Source: Bacteroides intestinalis (GTDB taxonomy: Bacteria; Bacteroidota; Bacteroidia; Bacteroidales; Bacteroidaceae). Taken from it: a DNA stretch of 64,000 nt. Shown here in pieces: positions 10,126-18,687 of the stretch; position 1 is the first letter of the stretch; every line of letters starts with the position of its first letter. A program made the position numbers and the translations under genes. The DNA lies in assembly GCF_003464595.1 (NCBI RefSeq), contig NZ_QRZF01000016.1, positions 1 to 64,000 on the forward strand, given 5' to 3'. The notes beneath the pieces were generated by a model, which saw nothing but the letters and a program-made list of their open reading frames with translations, was not told the DNA's origin and did not search any database.

Positions 10126-10180
10126 CAAAAGTGAGGAATCCATAGTAAAAAGAGGGGGAAAAACTGATAGAAAAGGGGGA
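10126..10180 (-). promoter_or_regulatory. PL1-CE8 operon promoter with shared element
   Basis: A minus-strand CACTTTTG box (10126-10133) in the -7 role, with a 29-bp element (10152-10180) exactly 18 bp upstream. The element shares 21 of 29 positions with that of susC, including an invariant AAAAACT block and flanking GAGG and GGA (plus-strand reading). The identical spacing argues for a common activator, probably a hybrid two-component regulator outside the window to the left. Confidence 0.6.
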
Positions 10181-10227
10181 CTGATGCTATAAAACGGCGA
10201 AAATCACTTATCAAACTGCATTCATAC

Positions 10228-10277
10228 AAAAAGACGGCTTCCCGATTGAAACCTCCGTTTCATATCGACAAGCCGTC
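10228..10277 (-). terminator. Terminator after orphan TonB-dependent receptor
   Basis: GACGGCTT (10233-10240) pairs with AAGCCGTC (10270-10277), extended inward by TTGAAAC/GTTTCA-type pairing. On the minus strand the stem is followed by a run of T (10228-10232). It ends transcription of the gene at 10331-12736. Confidence 0.85.
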
Positions 10278-10330
10278 CGTCTCCCGTTACAGGAGTGCTT
10301 TCAAGTAGGTAAAAACGATGAAAGCAATAC

Positions 10331-12736
10331 TTATAATCTATTCTGAATATCTGAGTTACTATTACGTTGCCCTTTGCTGCGGATATCTCCACCAAATGTG
10401 TAGGAGACACCGATGCGGAAACCGGTAAAGGCAAACTGATTATCCGTCGTCATCCGGACACCGTTGGATACCGTCTCAAGTTTCGAATGGCTAATCAGGA
10501 TATTATTAACATTCAGGCTAAGACTGAGTTTATTATCCAGCATACGATAAAGCAAACCTGCACTGATTCCGTAATTAGGCTTTATCAGATAAACCCCACT
10601 ATATTGGCGTGAAGTGAACCAACCGGAAAGTGTTCCAATGAATGTCTTCTTCGCATTGAGGAAGAACGTATTACGCAGACTGGCATTATAGGCCCATCCC
10701 TTCTCTTCGGCAGATGTGGAAGCGGCACTGGAAGTCGTACGACTATAGTTTACTCCGTGCTGTACATAAGCCTGCATCCACCCTGTACGGAATGTATATG
10801 AATTATTCAATCCAAAGGAGTGCGTCTCCATAAAGTTATCCCATAGGAAAGAACTGACATTTGTTTCCGGGTCCAAACCTACCACCTGGAAGAATACATC
10901 GTCCGAATAAGAATAGAAAGCGGAAAAATTAAGATTGTTCTTAAATGTATATCCCAATTCGGCATTATACGTATAACTCGGCTTCAAATCTTCCTTTCCA
11001 CAAGCATAAGTGTACTTATTCTGGTAAAACGGGAACGGATTCACCATATTCTGCGAGGGGCGTGAAATACGGTTGGATAAACTAAGATTCAATGCATTCA
11101 GTTCATTAGGTGAGTACAAGAAGTAGAGCGTAGGGAACAGACGGGTATAATCATGCTTGTCTGTCTTATTCGCCGACTCGGAAATACCGGTAGTACGGGT
11201 GTGCTCCATACGTACGCCCAACTGCATAGAAAACTGTTTGGAGAACGCACGATTGTAATCGGCATAAAGGGCATAAATCTGTTCCTTATAGTGGAAGTAA
11301 TCATCCTGCACCAGTGTCGGATCCGAAGTATCATAATCGATACGATTGCGTGTATTTGTGAAAGAGACCTTAGCACCTGCAGTTACCTTATACTTTTCAA
11401 ACGGAAGTGTAAAGTCGAGTGCAGAAGAGAATACGTCTACCTTACGGTCTTGCAGATAGCTATAATCGAAATTGGTTCCGGGTATTGCTACACCGTCAGG
11501 AGTCTGAGTTTCGGACAGGAAGCCCATATGACTATCCCGGTTATCACGCAGGTAGTCCACATCCCAAGTCATCTTTTTGCCTTTATCACCCCAAGTCTTA
11601 TCTGTATGAAAGTTCAAGTTGAGACGGTCGGACTTACCTCCTTCTTTGCTATCTGACAACAGAAGAGAGTCCAGCTGGGTAGTAGCTACATTATAAACTT
11701 CCGTAACGGAAACAGCTTTGGCATCTTTAGGATTACCATAGTTATAAACAGCTTGCAAACCTACGGTCCAGTTACGCTCCAAAGCAACGTCCACACCTGC
11801 CTGACCATAATAGCTCTGCATATACGTCTTATAATCCGTACGTCCGTCCCAGGTATTCTTGGCGAAATAGCGGCGGTTTGCTTCACGTGTTTCATAGTTA
11901 CCTTGTGTAGTACCTGCATTGATGAAGGAAGAAACGCGGCCTTTACTGATATTCAGGTTTACTCCACCATAACCGTAGTTTTCCTTCTCACCGGTATTAT
12001 AAGAAGCGGATACCGTACCTCCCAAGTAATCTTTAGGACGTGATTTCAAGCGTATGTTGATGATACCTGCATTACCTGCTGCATCATACTTGGACGGTGG
12101 AGTGGTGATCACTTCTACTTTCTGTATCTGTGAAGCGTCATAAGACCGGAGATAGTCAATCAGCTCGTCACCGGAAAGTTTCGTTTCACGGTCGTTGATA
12201 TACACTTTCACACCTCCTTTACCTATAATATCAATGCTATTCTGCCCCACACGCAAACCAGGTACTTCGCGCAAAAGGTCGAGTGCATTTCCACCGGCAG
12301 AGGCAATGGAATTGTGGGTATCAAAAACCACTCTGTCCACCAGACGTTTGATTACCGGACGGGCTGCCGTAACGGTCACTTCATTTAAAAAGGTAGAAGA
12401 GGATTTCAGGGTGAGCATACCTACATTCTTATTTTCCTGTAAAGAGACAGGCAGATAGATGTCTTCACAACCGATTAGAGTGATATGCAACAGATATTCC
12501 CCTTTAGGCTGAGTAAAGGTAAAACAACCTTGTGCGTCCGTCAGCATACCTGTAATGTATGTACTGTCTTTAGCTTGCTTTAAAAGGATGTTTGCTACTT
12601 CCATCGGCTGATTGTTTTCATCTTGTACGCAACCGGAGAGTTGATAACTTTGAGCAGAAATAGAAACTGCTACACATAACATAAGGAATAAGGACGTAAG
12701 TCTTTTCCCGATAGACTTCATTGAATTTGCTTTCAT
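10331..12736 (-). CDS. TonB-dependent receptor, outer-membrane beta-barrel family (no SusD partner)
   Basis: 801 residues; the more natural start may be the ATG five codons in (MKSIGKRLTSLFLML...ISAQ), giving a standard signal peptide. A carboxypeptidase-regulatory-like domain (about 30-115, YQLSGCVQDENNQPMEVANILL) is followed by a plug-like segment (LNEVTVTAARPVIKRLVDRVVFD, then NAGIINIRLKSRPKD) and a barrel of about 550 residues resembling the OMP_b-brl_3 group. This is shorter than SusC proteins and lacks the SusC RGGGS signature and a SusD neighbour. Substrate unknown; peptides, metal chelates or signalling roles are all possible for this family. Monocistronic, with a terminator at 10228-10277 and a TAAATTTG -7 box at 12781-12788. 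Confidence 0.88.
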   Translation of the reverse strand: MKANSMKSIGKRLTSLFLMLCVAVSISAQSYQLSGCVQDENNQPMEVANILLKQAKDSTYITGMLTDAQGCFTFTQPKGEYLLHITLIGCEDIYLPVSLQENKNVGMLTLKSSSTFLNEVTVTAARPVIKRLVDRVVFDTHNSIASAGGNALDLLREVPGLRVGQNSIDIIGKGGVKVYINDRETKLSGDELIDYLRSYDASQIQKVEVITTPPSKYDAAGNAGIINIRLKSRPKDYLGGTVSASYNTGEKENYGYGGVNLNISKGRVSSFINAGTTQGNYETREANRRYFAKNTWDGRTDYKTYMQSYYGQAGVDVALERNWTVGLQAVYNYGNPKDAKAVSVTEVYNVATTQLDSLLLSDSKEGGKSDRLNLNFHTDKTWGDKGKKMTWDVDYLRDNRDSHMGFLSETQTPDGVAIPGTNFDYSYLQDRKVDVFSSALDFTLPFEKYKVTAGAKVSFTNTRNRIDYDTSDPTLVQDDYFHYKEQIYALYADYNRAFSKQFSMQLGVRMEHTRTTGISESANKTDKHDYTRLFPTLYFLYSPNELNALNLSLSNRISRPSQNMVNPFPFYQNKYTYACGKEDLKPSYTYNAELGYTFKNNLNFSAFYSYSDDVFFQVVGLDPETNVSSFLWDNFMETHSFGLNNSYTFRTGWMQAYVQHGVNYSRTTSSAASTSAEEKGWAYNASLRNTFFLNAKKTFIGTLSGWFTSRQYSGVYLIKPNYGISAGLLYRMLDNKLSLSLNVNNILISHSKLETVSNGVRMTTDNQFAFTGFRIGVSYTFGGDIRSKGQRNSNSDIQNRL

Positions 12737-12780
12737 CGTTTGATTGATTTTAATGTTTCACTTTTCGTTTTTACCTGATG

Positions 12781-12808
12781 CAAATTTAAGGGTGAAACGT
12801 GTCTCAAA
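12781..12808 (-). promoter_or_regulatory. Promoter of the orphan TonB receptor
   Basis: Minus-strand TAAATTTG (12781-12788) fits the Bacteroides -7 box; a TTTG (12805-12808) lies 16 bp upstream, slightly closer than the usual 19-20, so the -33 assignment is weak. Confidence 0.5.
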
Positions 12809-13272
12809 CGGTCTATATCGGGATATAAAAGTTCTATATTAGCAAAACCAACATAATTCATTATCAGCGCATTACATTCTTCACTCTCTATATTTACCTT
12901 TTTAAGGTCTATATACTATCTATATACATTGAAGAAAGGGTTCATTTGGGATGGGTTATGAACTAAAAAAGCAGGATAGTGGTGCATATTATTTACAAAT
13001 GATATATATTCCTAAAATAGTCGTATACTGAACCTAATTCAGTCGTATAGTGAATGCCATTCAGTCGTATACTGAATAGAGTTCAGTCGTATACTGAATA
13101 GGGCATGGTTTAACAACACTGATAATCAGAAAGTTACAAAAGCCCATATTACTATTGATAAATTCTGACAAATCCCTGCGATATATAGCGCAGCCACTTT
13201 ATCACCCTACCACCTTATCACTCTTTGATTCCTTCCTTTTCCGATATGAATTAGCTGACGAGAGAACAAGCC
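12809..13272. other. Non-coding gap with a 22-bp repeat array and short repeats
   Basis: This gap between the TonB receptor promoter and the next gene on the same strand holds no credible reading frame. It contains the four-unit array at 13021-13108, a small palindrome-like segment CTGCG...CGCAG near 13176, and an octanucleotide-like TTATCACC repeat run at about 13199-13230. No tRNA fold was seen. Confidence 0.6.
13021..13108. repeat. Tandem array, 4 units of 22 bp (array A)
   Basis: Units start at 13021, 13043, 13065 and 13087, each beginning TCGTATAcTGAA and mostly ending TTCAG. Junctions create the inverted repeat TTCAGT-CGTAT-ACTGAA, so each period contains one dyad. Exactly 22 bp per unit. 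It is not a CRISPR array: there are no unique spacers. Confidence 0.9.
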
Positions 13273-14934
13273 TTATTTCTCTAAAATGAACCCAACGATA
13301 TCCTCCTTCTCTCCCATTCCAAGTTTCTTTCGGATGTTTGTCTTCCGCTGATAAATGGTTGGAATGCTTTGTTGTGTCACAACACTAATCTCTTTCGTCG
13401 AGAATTCTGCGCAAAGCAGACAACAAAGCTGCTGTTCCTTATCAATAAGCACAGAACCGAAACGCCGGTTCATTTGGGTATAGAACCCATCATATATACG
13501 GTCGATTACAGGGTACAGGTCCTCCCACACTAAAAGGCTTTCTACTGGCAACTCTCGGTTCGTGATACCGGATATACGACGCAGCAACTCCTGATTTTGA
13601 GATGTTGGTTGTGTAGCAACCAAGCGTATAATGCCCAACTGTTGCAAAAGTATCTTTCGGAAGAACTGTCCATCTTCCACTTCTTTATCAGTATTTCCGG
13701 CAACTCCCTGTTCACCATCCCCTTTTGTAGCATCTGCCAGCAGACGGTTCAGTGTTTCGATACGTTCTTCCGCCTCAATCAAGCGATGACGACGCCCCCG
13801 GATATAGAAAAAGGCCCCACCACCTACTATAACCAACAACAGAAGACAGCCCAATAATGTCAGTTGGGCTTCTTGCCGCTCCACCGTCAGCATCAAGTTA
13901 GCATTCGAAAGTGACTCTTTGCTTTCGTCCTTCCGCTGAATGGTACTTTGCAAGGCATAAAGGGCATTGTGAACAGAATCATTATATCGCATCACTTTCA
14001 GGAAGTCAAACGTACGATGCCGGGTATAATCTATCAATCCCTGATAATAATTTATCATATTTTCTGTGGTCAGAAACTTCTCCCGGCTGGCAAGCAATGC
14101 TCTGCCCTGATCGAGGTAATATTGAGCGGAATCCAACTTTCCCATCTTTAGAAAACATTCCGTCAGCACCATATCAGTCATGGCAATCTGCCCTCCGTCC
14201 GATGCCAAGCTCCGCAAACGTTTTGAAACTGCTACAGCCTTTTCATAATCGTTGCTGATACAAGACAACATCTGTGCATAGTTTCGCAGATAATGTACCA
14301 GACGCACCGTATCCTTCTTTTGCCCAACCAATTCGATACTCCGATCCATATAGTAAGAAGCAGAATCATTTCCCTGTAATCCCATGGCAATACCTAAAGA
14401 AAAACACAACCCTTCATCTTCACGAACAGCAATCGCCCTGAGATGGGCTTCTATCGCCTTTTTATAATTCTTCTCAACGTATACATGTTTGCTTGCTTTC
14501 AGAGAAAGCATATGGACTATCAGGTAAGTATCTCTACAAGCTGTAGCTGCTGCAATACCACTATCGAGTACAGTCATAGCTTCTTCATGTTTTTTCTGCC
14601 AATATAAGTATTGGGATTTCAAAACGTATGAGTTCAACATCTTCACCGTATCCGAGCCGGCTACAAAATAGTTGAATGCCGGCAAAATCAGGGAATCTTC
14701 TGCCATGGAAGCCCCTCGCACATTATGTGCAAACGTACGCAACCAACCATACAACATCTTTTCCTCAAACGGCAACCGCTCCGGATTCTTGATTGATGAC
14801 AGGAGTTTCATAGCACTATCCGAATTTCCATAAATCACTGCATCCGCCTGACGGAGCAAAGTAGTATTGTCCGTATGCCTGCAAGCACACAGCAGAATAC
14901 TGCTTATGATGAAAAGATATAAGAGTTTCTTCAT
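13273..14934 (-). CDS. Membrane-anchored TPR regulator with C-terminal HTH
   Basis: 553 residues. A signal peptide with lipobox ends LLCAC (Cys18). Residues about 25-350 are TPR-like helical repeats in the periplasm; a single transmembrane segment follows at about 358-378 (LTLLGCLLLLVIVGGGAFFYI). The cytoplasmic part has a short coiled coil and a C-terminal helix-turn-helix-like region (about 500-550: FSTKEISVVTQQSIPTIYQRKTNIRKKLGM) resembling LuxR-type recognition helices. This layout suggests a one-component regulator that senses an envelope signal through TPRs and binds DNA inside. Target unknown; the orphan TonB receptor downstream is a candidate. A TACCTTTG -7 box lies at 14958-14965. 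A similar protein is encoded at 23149. Confidence 0.75.
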   Translation of the reverse strand: MKKLLYLFIISSILLCACRHTDNTTLLRQADAVIYGNSDSAMKLLSSIKNPERLPFEEKMLYGWLRTFAHNVRGASMAEDSLILPAFNYFVAGSDTVKMLNSYVLKSQYLYWQKKHEEAMTVLDSGIAAATACRDTYLIVHMLSLKASKHVYVEKNYKKAIEAHLRAIAVREDEGLCFSLGIAMGLQGNDSASYYMDRSIELVGQKKDTVRLVHYLRNYAQMLSCISNDYEKAVAVSKRLRSLASDGGQIAMTDMVLTECFLKMGKLDSAQYYLDQGRALLASREKFLTTENMINYYQGLIDYTRHRTFDFLKVMRYNDSVHNALYALQSTIQRKDESKESLSNANLMLTVERQEAQLTLLGCLLLLVIVGGGAFFYIRGRRHRLIEAEERIETLNRLLADATKGDGEQGVAGNTDKEVEDGQFFRKILLQQLGIIRLVATQPTSQNQELLRRISGITNRELPVESLLVWEDLYPVIDRIYDGFYTQMNRRFGSVLIDKEQQLCCLLCAEFSTKEISVVTQQSIPTIYQRKTNIRKKLGMGEKEDIVGFILEK

Positions 14935-14957
14935 ATAGTATAGCCCTTTACAGGCAC

Positions 14958-14965
14958 CAAAGGTA
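14958..14965 (-). promoter_or_regulatory. -7 box of TPR-HTH regulator gene
   Basis: Minus-strand TACCTTTG, 24 bp before the ATG at 14934; no clear -33 box. It overlaps nothing else and lies between the C-S lyase stop and this start. Confidence 0.45.
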
Positions 14966-14981
14966 TAATTTTCTTTCTAAA

Positions 14982-16148
14982 TCACTGTACAACCGCATCA
15001 CGTAGTTGCTTCAAAGCCTGCTCCAGCACTGAACGCGGACAACCGATATTCAATCGCATAAAACCTTCTCCCGGTGCACCGAACATAGTTCCATCATTCA
15101 AAGCCAAGTGTGCTTTCTCTGCAAAAAGGCGGGTCAGTGCTTCTTGTGTCAGCCCTAAAGCGCGACAATCCAGAAAAACAAGGTAAGAAGCCTGCGGACG
15201 TATCATACTGATGCCCGGAATATATTCTTTCAGATAGTTCTCAGTAAAGTCTATATTTCCTTTTATATAGTCGAGCATCTGTTCCAGCCATTCTGCACCA
15301 TGCATGTAAGCCGCTGCCGCACCGATATAAGCAAGCAAATGTCCTTCGGAAAACTCACCGGCTTCCATAAATGTCTGGAAACGCTCACGAATTCCTTTAT
15401 CAACAGTGATTGCATACGAACTGCCCAACCCCGGCATATTGAATGCTTTGCTGGGAGCCATGAAAACAAGAGAATTTGCAGCAGCTTCTTCAGAAACCGT
15501 AGCAAACGGATGATGCTTATAAGGTGGCAGAGTCAAGTCAGCATGTATCTCATCAGAGATTACCAAAGTACCACTGTCATAACAAATGGCAGCTATTTCT
15601 CTCAGTTCATCCGCCGTCCAGACACGCCCACCGGGATTATGAGGATTACACAGAATGAGCACTTTACAGCCTTGTATGTCTTTGCGGAAACGATCAAAAT
15701 CAATATGATACTGTCCGTCACATAGATCCAGAGGCGAATATACCACTTCACGGCCCATGCGTTCGGTCACCAGGAAGAAAGGATGATAGACAGGAGTCAT
15801 CACCATCACTCTATCGCCCGGATTAGTGAAGCACTGCAAGGCAAAAGCCTGTCCACGGACAATTCCCGGTACAAATGTCAGCATCTCACGGGATATATCC
15901 CACCCGTGACGGTCGTGCAACCATGCACAAATGGAAGTATACCACTCTTCACAGGAAAAAGTATATCCCAGTACCTCATGTTCCAGGCGTTTTCTTAAAG
16001 CATCCATCACAAAGGGCGGAGTACGGAAATCCATATCAGCTACCCACATAGGGAGTAAATCATCACGTCCCCAGATATTTTTTACGCCATCCCACTTCAC
16101 GGAGTTGGTACCACGGCGTTCAATGATTTCATCAAAATTGTATTTCAT
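14982..16148 (-). CDS. PatB/MalY-type PLP-dependent C-S lyase or aminotransferase
   Basis: 388 residues, the usual length for the PatB/MalY subgroup of fold-type I PLP enzymes. The N-terminal MKYNFDEIIERRGTNSVKWD and VADMDF motifs are typical. SDEIHADL (198-205) holds the PLP-pyridine Asp199, APSKAFNMPG holds the Schiff-base Lys234, and NPHNPGGRVW (168-177) is the substrate loop. Members are usually cystathionine beta-lyases or other carbon-sulfur lyases acting in the cytoplasm; transamination is possible. It stands alone between the regulator and the CPBP/UbiA pair, and a perfect 18-bp palindrome lies 45 bp upstream of its start. Confidence 0.9.
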   Translation of the reverse strand: MKYNFDEIIERRGTNSVKWDGVKNIWGRDDLLPMWVADMDFRTPPFVMDALRKRLEHEVLGYTFSCEEWYTSICAWLHDRHGWDISREMLTFVPGIVRGQAFALQCFTNPGDRVMVMTPVYHPFFLVTERMGREVVYSPLDLCDGQYHIDFDRFRKDIQGCKVLILCNPHNPGGRVWTADELREIAAICYDSGTLVISDEIHADLTLPPYKHHPFATVSEEAAANSLVFMAPSKAFNMPGLGSSYAITVDKGIRERFQTFMEAGEFSEGHLLAYIGAAAAYMHGAEWLEQMLDYIKGNIDFTENYLKEYIPGISMIRPQASYLVFLDCRALGLTQEALTRLFAEKAHLALNDGTMFGAPGEGFMRLNIGCPRSVLEQALKQLRDAVVQ

Positions 16149-16193
16149 CGCTGTTTGTTTTATATTCTATTTTCTTATAAATTAAAATTTAGG

Positions 16194-16211
16194 TTTCATC
16201 TGCAGATGAAA
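16194..16211. promoter_or_regulatory. Perfect 18-bp palindrome between CPBP and C-S lyase genes
   Basis: TTTCATCTGCAGATGAAA reads the same on both strands. It lies 22 bp after the CPBP protease stop and 45 bp before the C-S lyase start on the minus strand. It could be a dimer-binding operator or a weak terminator stem; no T run follows. Confidence 0.4.
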
Positions 16212-16232
16212 AACAACTGCAAGATAACCATA

Positions 16233-16850
16233 TTAAATCGGGAACAGTACAAACACCGCCACATCCCACACCGCATGCGACACGATCAGTGCCCCTAACT
16301 TCTGCGGATACAACCTGTAAGCCAGTCCCCAGATGGCTCCAACTACCAATGCTGCCATCACCAGCATAAAGTTGAACGACCAGATGTGCACCAAGGCATA
16401 AAACAGCGTTGTTACAATGAAACCTGTATTCGGGTTCCAACGTTTCGATAGTGCATTCTGTACATAGCCACGCCAAAAGATTTCTTCTGCAGGGCCTATC
16501 AATATGAGTAGCAGTATAGAGAGTAGCCAGGGATTTTCCCCGGTCTTCATACCATAAATAAGTTCCACCTGTGGGCGGGCAAAGTCAAAAAGCCAGGCAG
16601 AAGCTTTATCTCCTACCCAGAATACTCCCCATAATACAACGGCCAAAGCCACACCTCCGGCAATATTCTTCCAATCGAACCTCACATCTTCTACCCACCA
16701 CTGCGGACGAAGTGCAAAAGACATATTCATCAGTATAACTGCCGAAAAGCTCATTGCTGTCCAGAAGTTGAATATGCCGCTTGTCCAGGGAGAGAACATG
16801 AAAAACCACAGGAAAGCAGCTATCAGTAAAGGGATAATAATTCGTTTCAT
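16233..16850 (-). CDS. CPBP family intramembrane metalloprotease
   Basis: 205 residues and about six hydrophobic segments. The CPBP (Abi/RCE1-like) motifs are present: AEEIFWRG with Glu122-Glu123 and Arg127, FYALVHIW with His155, and SHAVWD with His192, matching the EExxxR...H...HxxxD metal site. Substrate unknown; relatives act in prenyl-protein processing or peptide resistance. It starts 1 bp after the prenyltransferase gene ends, so they are one operon and may be translationally coupled. Confidence 0.88.
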   Translation of the reverse strand: MKRIIIPLLIAAFLWFFMFSPWTSGIFNFWTAMSFSAVILMNMSFALRPQWWVEDVRFDWKNIAGGVALAVVLWGVFWVGDKASAWLFDFARPQVELIYGMKTGENPWLLSILLLILIGPAEEIFWRGYVQNALSKRWNPNTGFIVTTLFYALVHIWSFNFMLVMAALVVGAIWGLAYRLYPQKLGALIVSHAVWDVAVFVLFPI

Positions 16851-16851
16851 A

Positions 16852-17730
16852 CTATATTAAAAATGTAACCGTAAACAGTAAGCTGAACAAAAGTTGCAGT
16901 TTCGCCGTCTTCTCATCCAGATTAGAGATTGCACTAATCCCTTCTTTCGGTAACCGTAACATGGTACGTGCATTGGCTATAGCCGGCATAACTCCTATTA
17001 TAGTCAGTAGAGACCACCATGGAAAGTAGCCCAGTAGTACACAAATCACAATCCACAAGAATGGGAACAGTACTTCAAACATATAGAGGTAAATATCAGT
17101 CTTTACTCCCAACTTTATAGCAAGAGTACTGATCTTTGCCCGTACATCCGTACCGATATCACGCGTATTATTGGCATGCAGGATGGCTACTGTTATCAAT
17201 CCTACCGGAACAATAATCAACCATACATCAGGCAGGAATTTCCCCATTGTTATATAAGTTATTCCCAAAGTAGGCAGAATGGCATAAGCCACGAAAATAA
17301 CAAAATCACCGAAAGCCCGGTACTTCAGACACGGATAGAGCAACGAACACATAGCCCCGCAAACTCCTATCCACAACAAAGGGAGTCCGGTACGCATAAC
17401 CAGCCAAAGGCCGATAACCACTGCCGGTACCATTAATCCTATAGCCAGGTTGCGTATTTCCAATGGCATGAATTGACCACTCGTCAGGGTCTTCACACCG
17501 AAGGTATCTACGCGGTCCACTCCTCGTTCAAAGTCAAAATAATCACTCCATGCATTTCCCGAAGCATGGAAAATAACAATACCGACCAACGCCAGCAATC
17601 CGTTCGCCCACTCTATTACCCCGTATGCCCAATACAAATACGCCAGCGTCACAATCACCGGCATTGCCGACGCCGGGAATGACCAAGGGCGTACAGCGAT
17701 CAACCAATCTTTGAAGGAATGCTTTTTCAT
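16852..17730 (-). CDS. UbiA family prenyltransferase, MenA-like
   Basis: 292 residues with about eight or nine transmembrane segments. Two Asp-rich Mg/diphosphate motifs are visible: NAWSDYFDFERGVD (near 60-74) and NNTRDIGTDVRAK (near 186-198); the latter is close to the NNxRDxxTD form of MenA, which prenylates 1,4-dihydroxy-2-naphthoate for menaquinone. Other UbiA branches, such as digeranylgeranylglycerylphosphate or homogentisate prenyltransferases, cannot be excluded. Transcribed divergently from the Cof phosphatase with a CAAAAGTA (minus TACTTTTG) -7 box at 17808-17815; forms an operon with the CPBP protease. Confidence 0.82.
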   Translation of the reverse strand: MKKHSFKDWLIAVRPWSFPASAMPVIVTLAYLYWAYGVIEWANGLLALVGIVIFHASGNAWSDYFDFERGVDRVDTFGVKTLTSGQFMPLEIRNLAIGLMVPAVVIGLWLVMRTGLPLLWIGVCGAMCSLLYPCLKYRAFGDFVIFVAYAILPTLGITYITMGKFLPDVWLIIVPVGLITVAILHANNTRDIGTDVRAKISTLAIKLGVKTDIYLYMFEVLFPFLWIVICVLLGYFPWWSLLTIIGVMPAIANARTMLRLPKEGISAISNLDEKTAKLQLLFSLLFTVTFLI

Positions 17731-17807
17731 CTACGATTTAACTATGTTCAAAACAGCTTTTGCTATTTTATTAATGTATAGTCACTATTTACGATTTCTT
17801 TAGGAGA

Positions 17808-17844
17808 CAAAAGTACAAAATATCCTCACTTTTGAGTACTTTTG
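17808..17844. promoter_or_regulatory. Back-to-back divergent promoters
   Basis: A minus-strand TACTTTTG (17808-17815) serves the prenyltransferase and a plus-strand TACTTTTG (17837-17844) serves the phosphatase. With one extra base each they form a perfect 9-bp inverted repeat (CAAAAGTAC / GTACTTTTG) separated by 19 bp. Neither has a clear -33 TTTG. Confidence 0.55.
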
Positions 17845-17868
17845 CATCCAAGTAAAATAAAAAAATAT

Positions 17869-18654
17869 ATGATTAAAGCCCTGTTTTTTGACATCGACGG
17901 CACTTTAGTGAGTTTTGATACACATGCTATCTCCGAAACCACCATCGAAGCCATCGCCGCTGCCAAAGCCAAAGGCATTCGGATATTTATCGCTACGGGA
18001 CGTCCCGCTGTTATCATCAACAACCTTTCTGCCTTGCAGGACCGTGGACTCATAGATGGTTATATAACCATGAACGGCGGATATTGTTTCGTAGGCGAAG
18101 AAGTGATTTACAAGAGTGCAATTCCTACCACTGACGTACAGACCATGGCACGCATCTCTTCCGAACAGAATTTCCCCTGTATCTTTGTAAGCGAACATGA
18201 TATCTGTGTTTGCCAACCGGATGAGATGGTGAAAAAGATATTCAATGATTACTTGAAAGTAGATGTACTCCCCGTTAAGACTCCTGAAGAGGCCATTCGC
18301 CGGGAAATCTTCCAGATGACGCCGTTCATCACCCTGGAACAAGAGAAAGTCATTCTCCCACAACTTCCCGGTTGTGAAGCCGGACGTTGGTTCCCTGCTT
18401 TTGCCGACATTACCGCAAAAGGAAATACCAAGCAAAAAGGAATCGACGAAATTATTCGTCATTTCGGTATTCGCCTGGAAGAGACGATGGCATTCGGAGA
18501 TGGCGGCAATGATGTAAGCATGTTACGCCATGCTGCCATTGGTGTGGCTATGGGTAATGCAGTGGATGAAGTGAAAGAACATGCCAACTACATCACTACT
18601 TCAGTGGACGAAGACGGAATAGCCAATGCACTCAAACATTTCTCCATCATATAG
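17869..18654 (+). CDS. Cof-type HAD superfamily phosphatase
   Basis: 261 residues from the ATG that puts FFDIDGTL at residues 6-13 (nucleophile Asp8, Asp10). The C-terminal GDGGNDVSML supplies the Mg-binding Asp pair, and the long insertion between (about 85-185) is the C2 cap of the Cof subfamily. These cytosolic enzymes dephosphorylate sugar phosphates, pyridoxal phosphate or flavin-related phosphates; the particular substrate cannot be read from sequence. An in-frame ATG nine codons upstream lies at the expected transcript start and is less likely. Confidence 0.9.
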   Translation: MIKALFFDIDGTLVSFDTHAISETTIEAIAAAKAKGIRIFIATGRPAVIINNLSALQDRGLIDGYITMNGGYCFVGEEVIYKSAIPTTDVQTMARISSEQNFPCIFVSEHDICVCQPDEMVKKIFNDYLKVDVLPVKTPEEAIRREIFQMTPFITLEQEKVILPQLPGCEAGRWFPAFADITAKGNTKQKGIDEIIRHFGIRLEETMAFGDGGNDVSMLRHAAIGVAMGNAVDEVKEHANYITTSVDEDGIANALKHFSII

Positions 18655-18660
18655 TCCCCT

Positions 18661-18687
18661 TTAATTTTTAATTATTAATTTTTAATT
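18661..18687 (+). repeat. Heptanucleotide leader repeat before helicase gene
   Basis: Four copies of TTAATTT (the second is TTAATTA) run directly into the TTG start codon at 18688; the last T of the fourth copy is the first base of that codon. Confidence 0.8.

Noticed and set aside
13021..13108. Array A as a CRISPR array
   Set aside because: Units are contiguous 22-bp repeats with no spacers; no cas genes are in the window.
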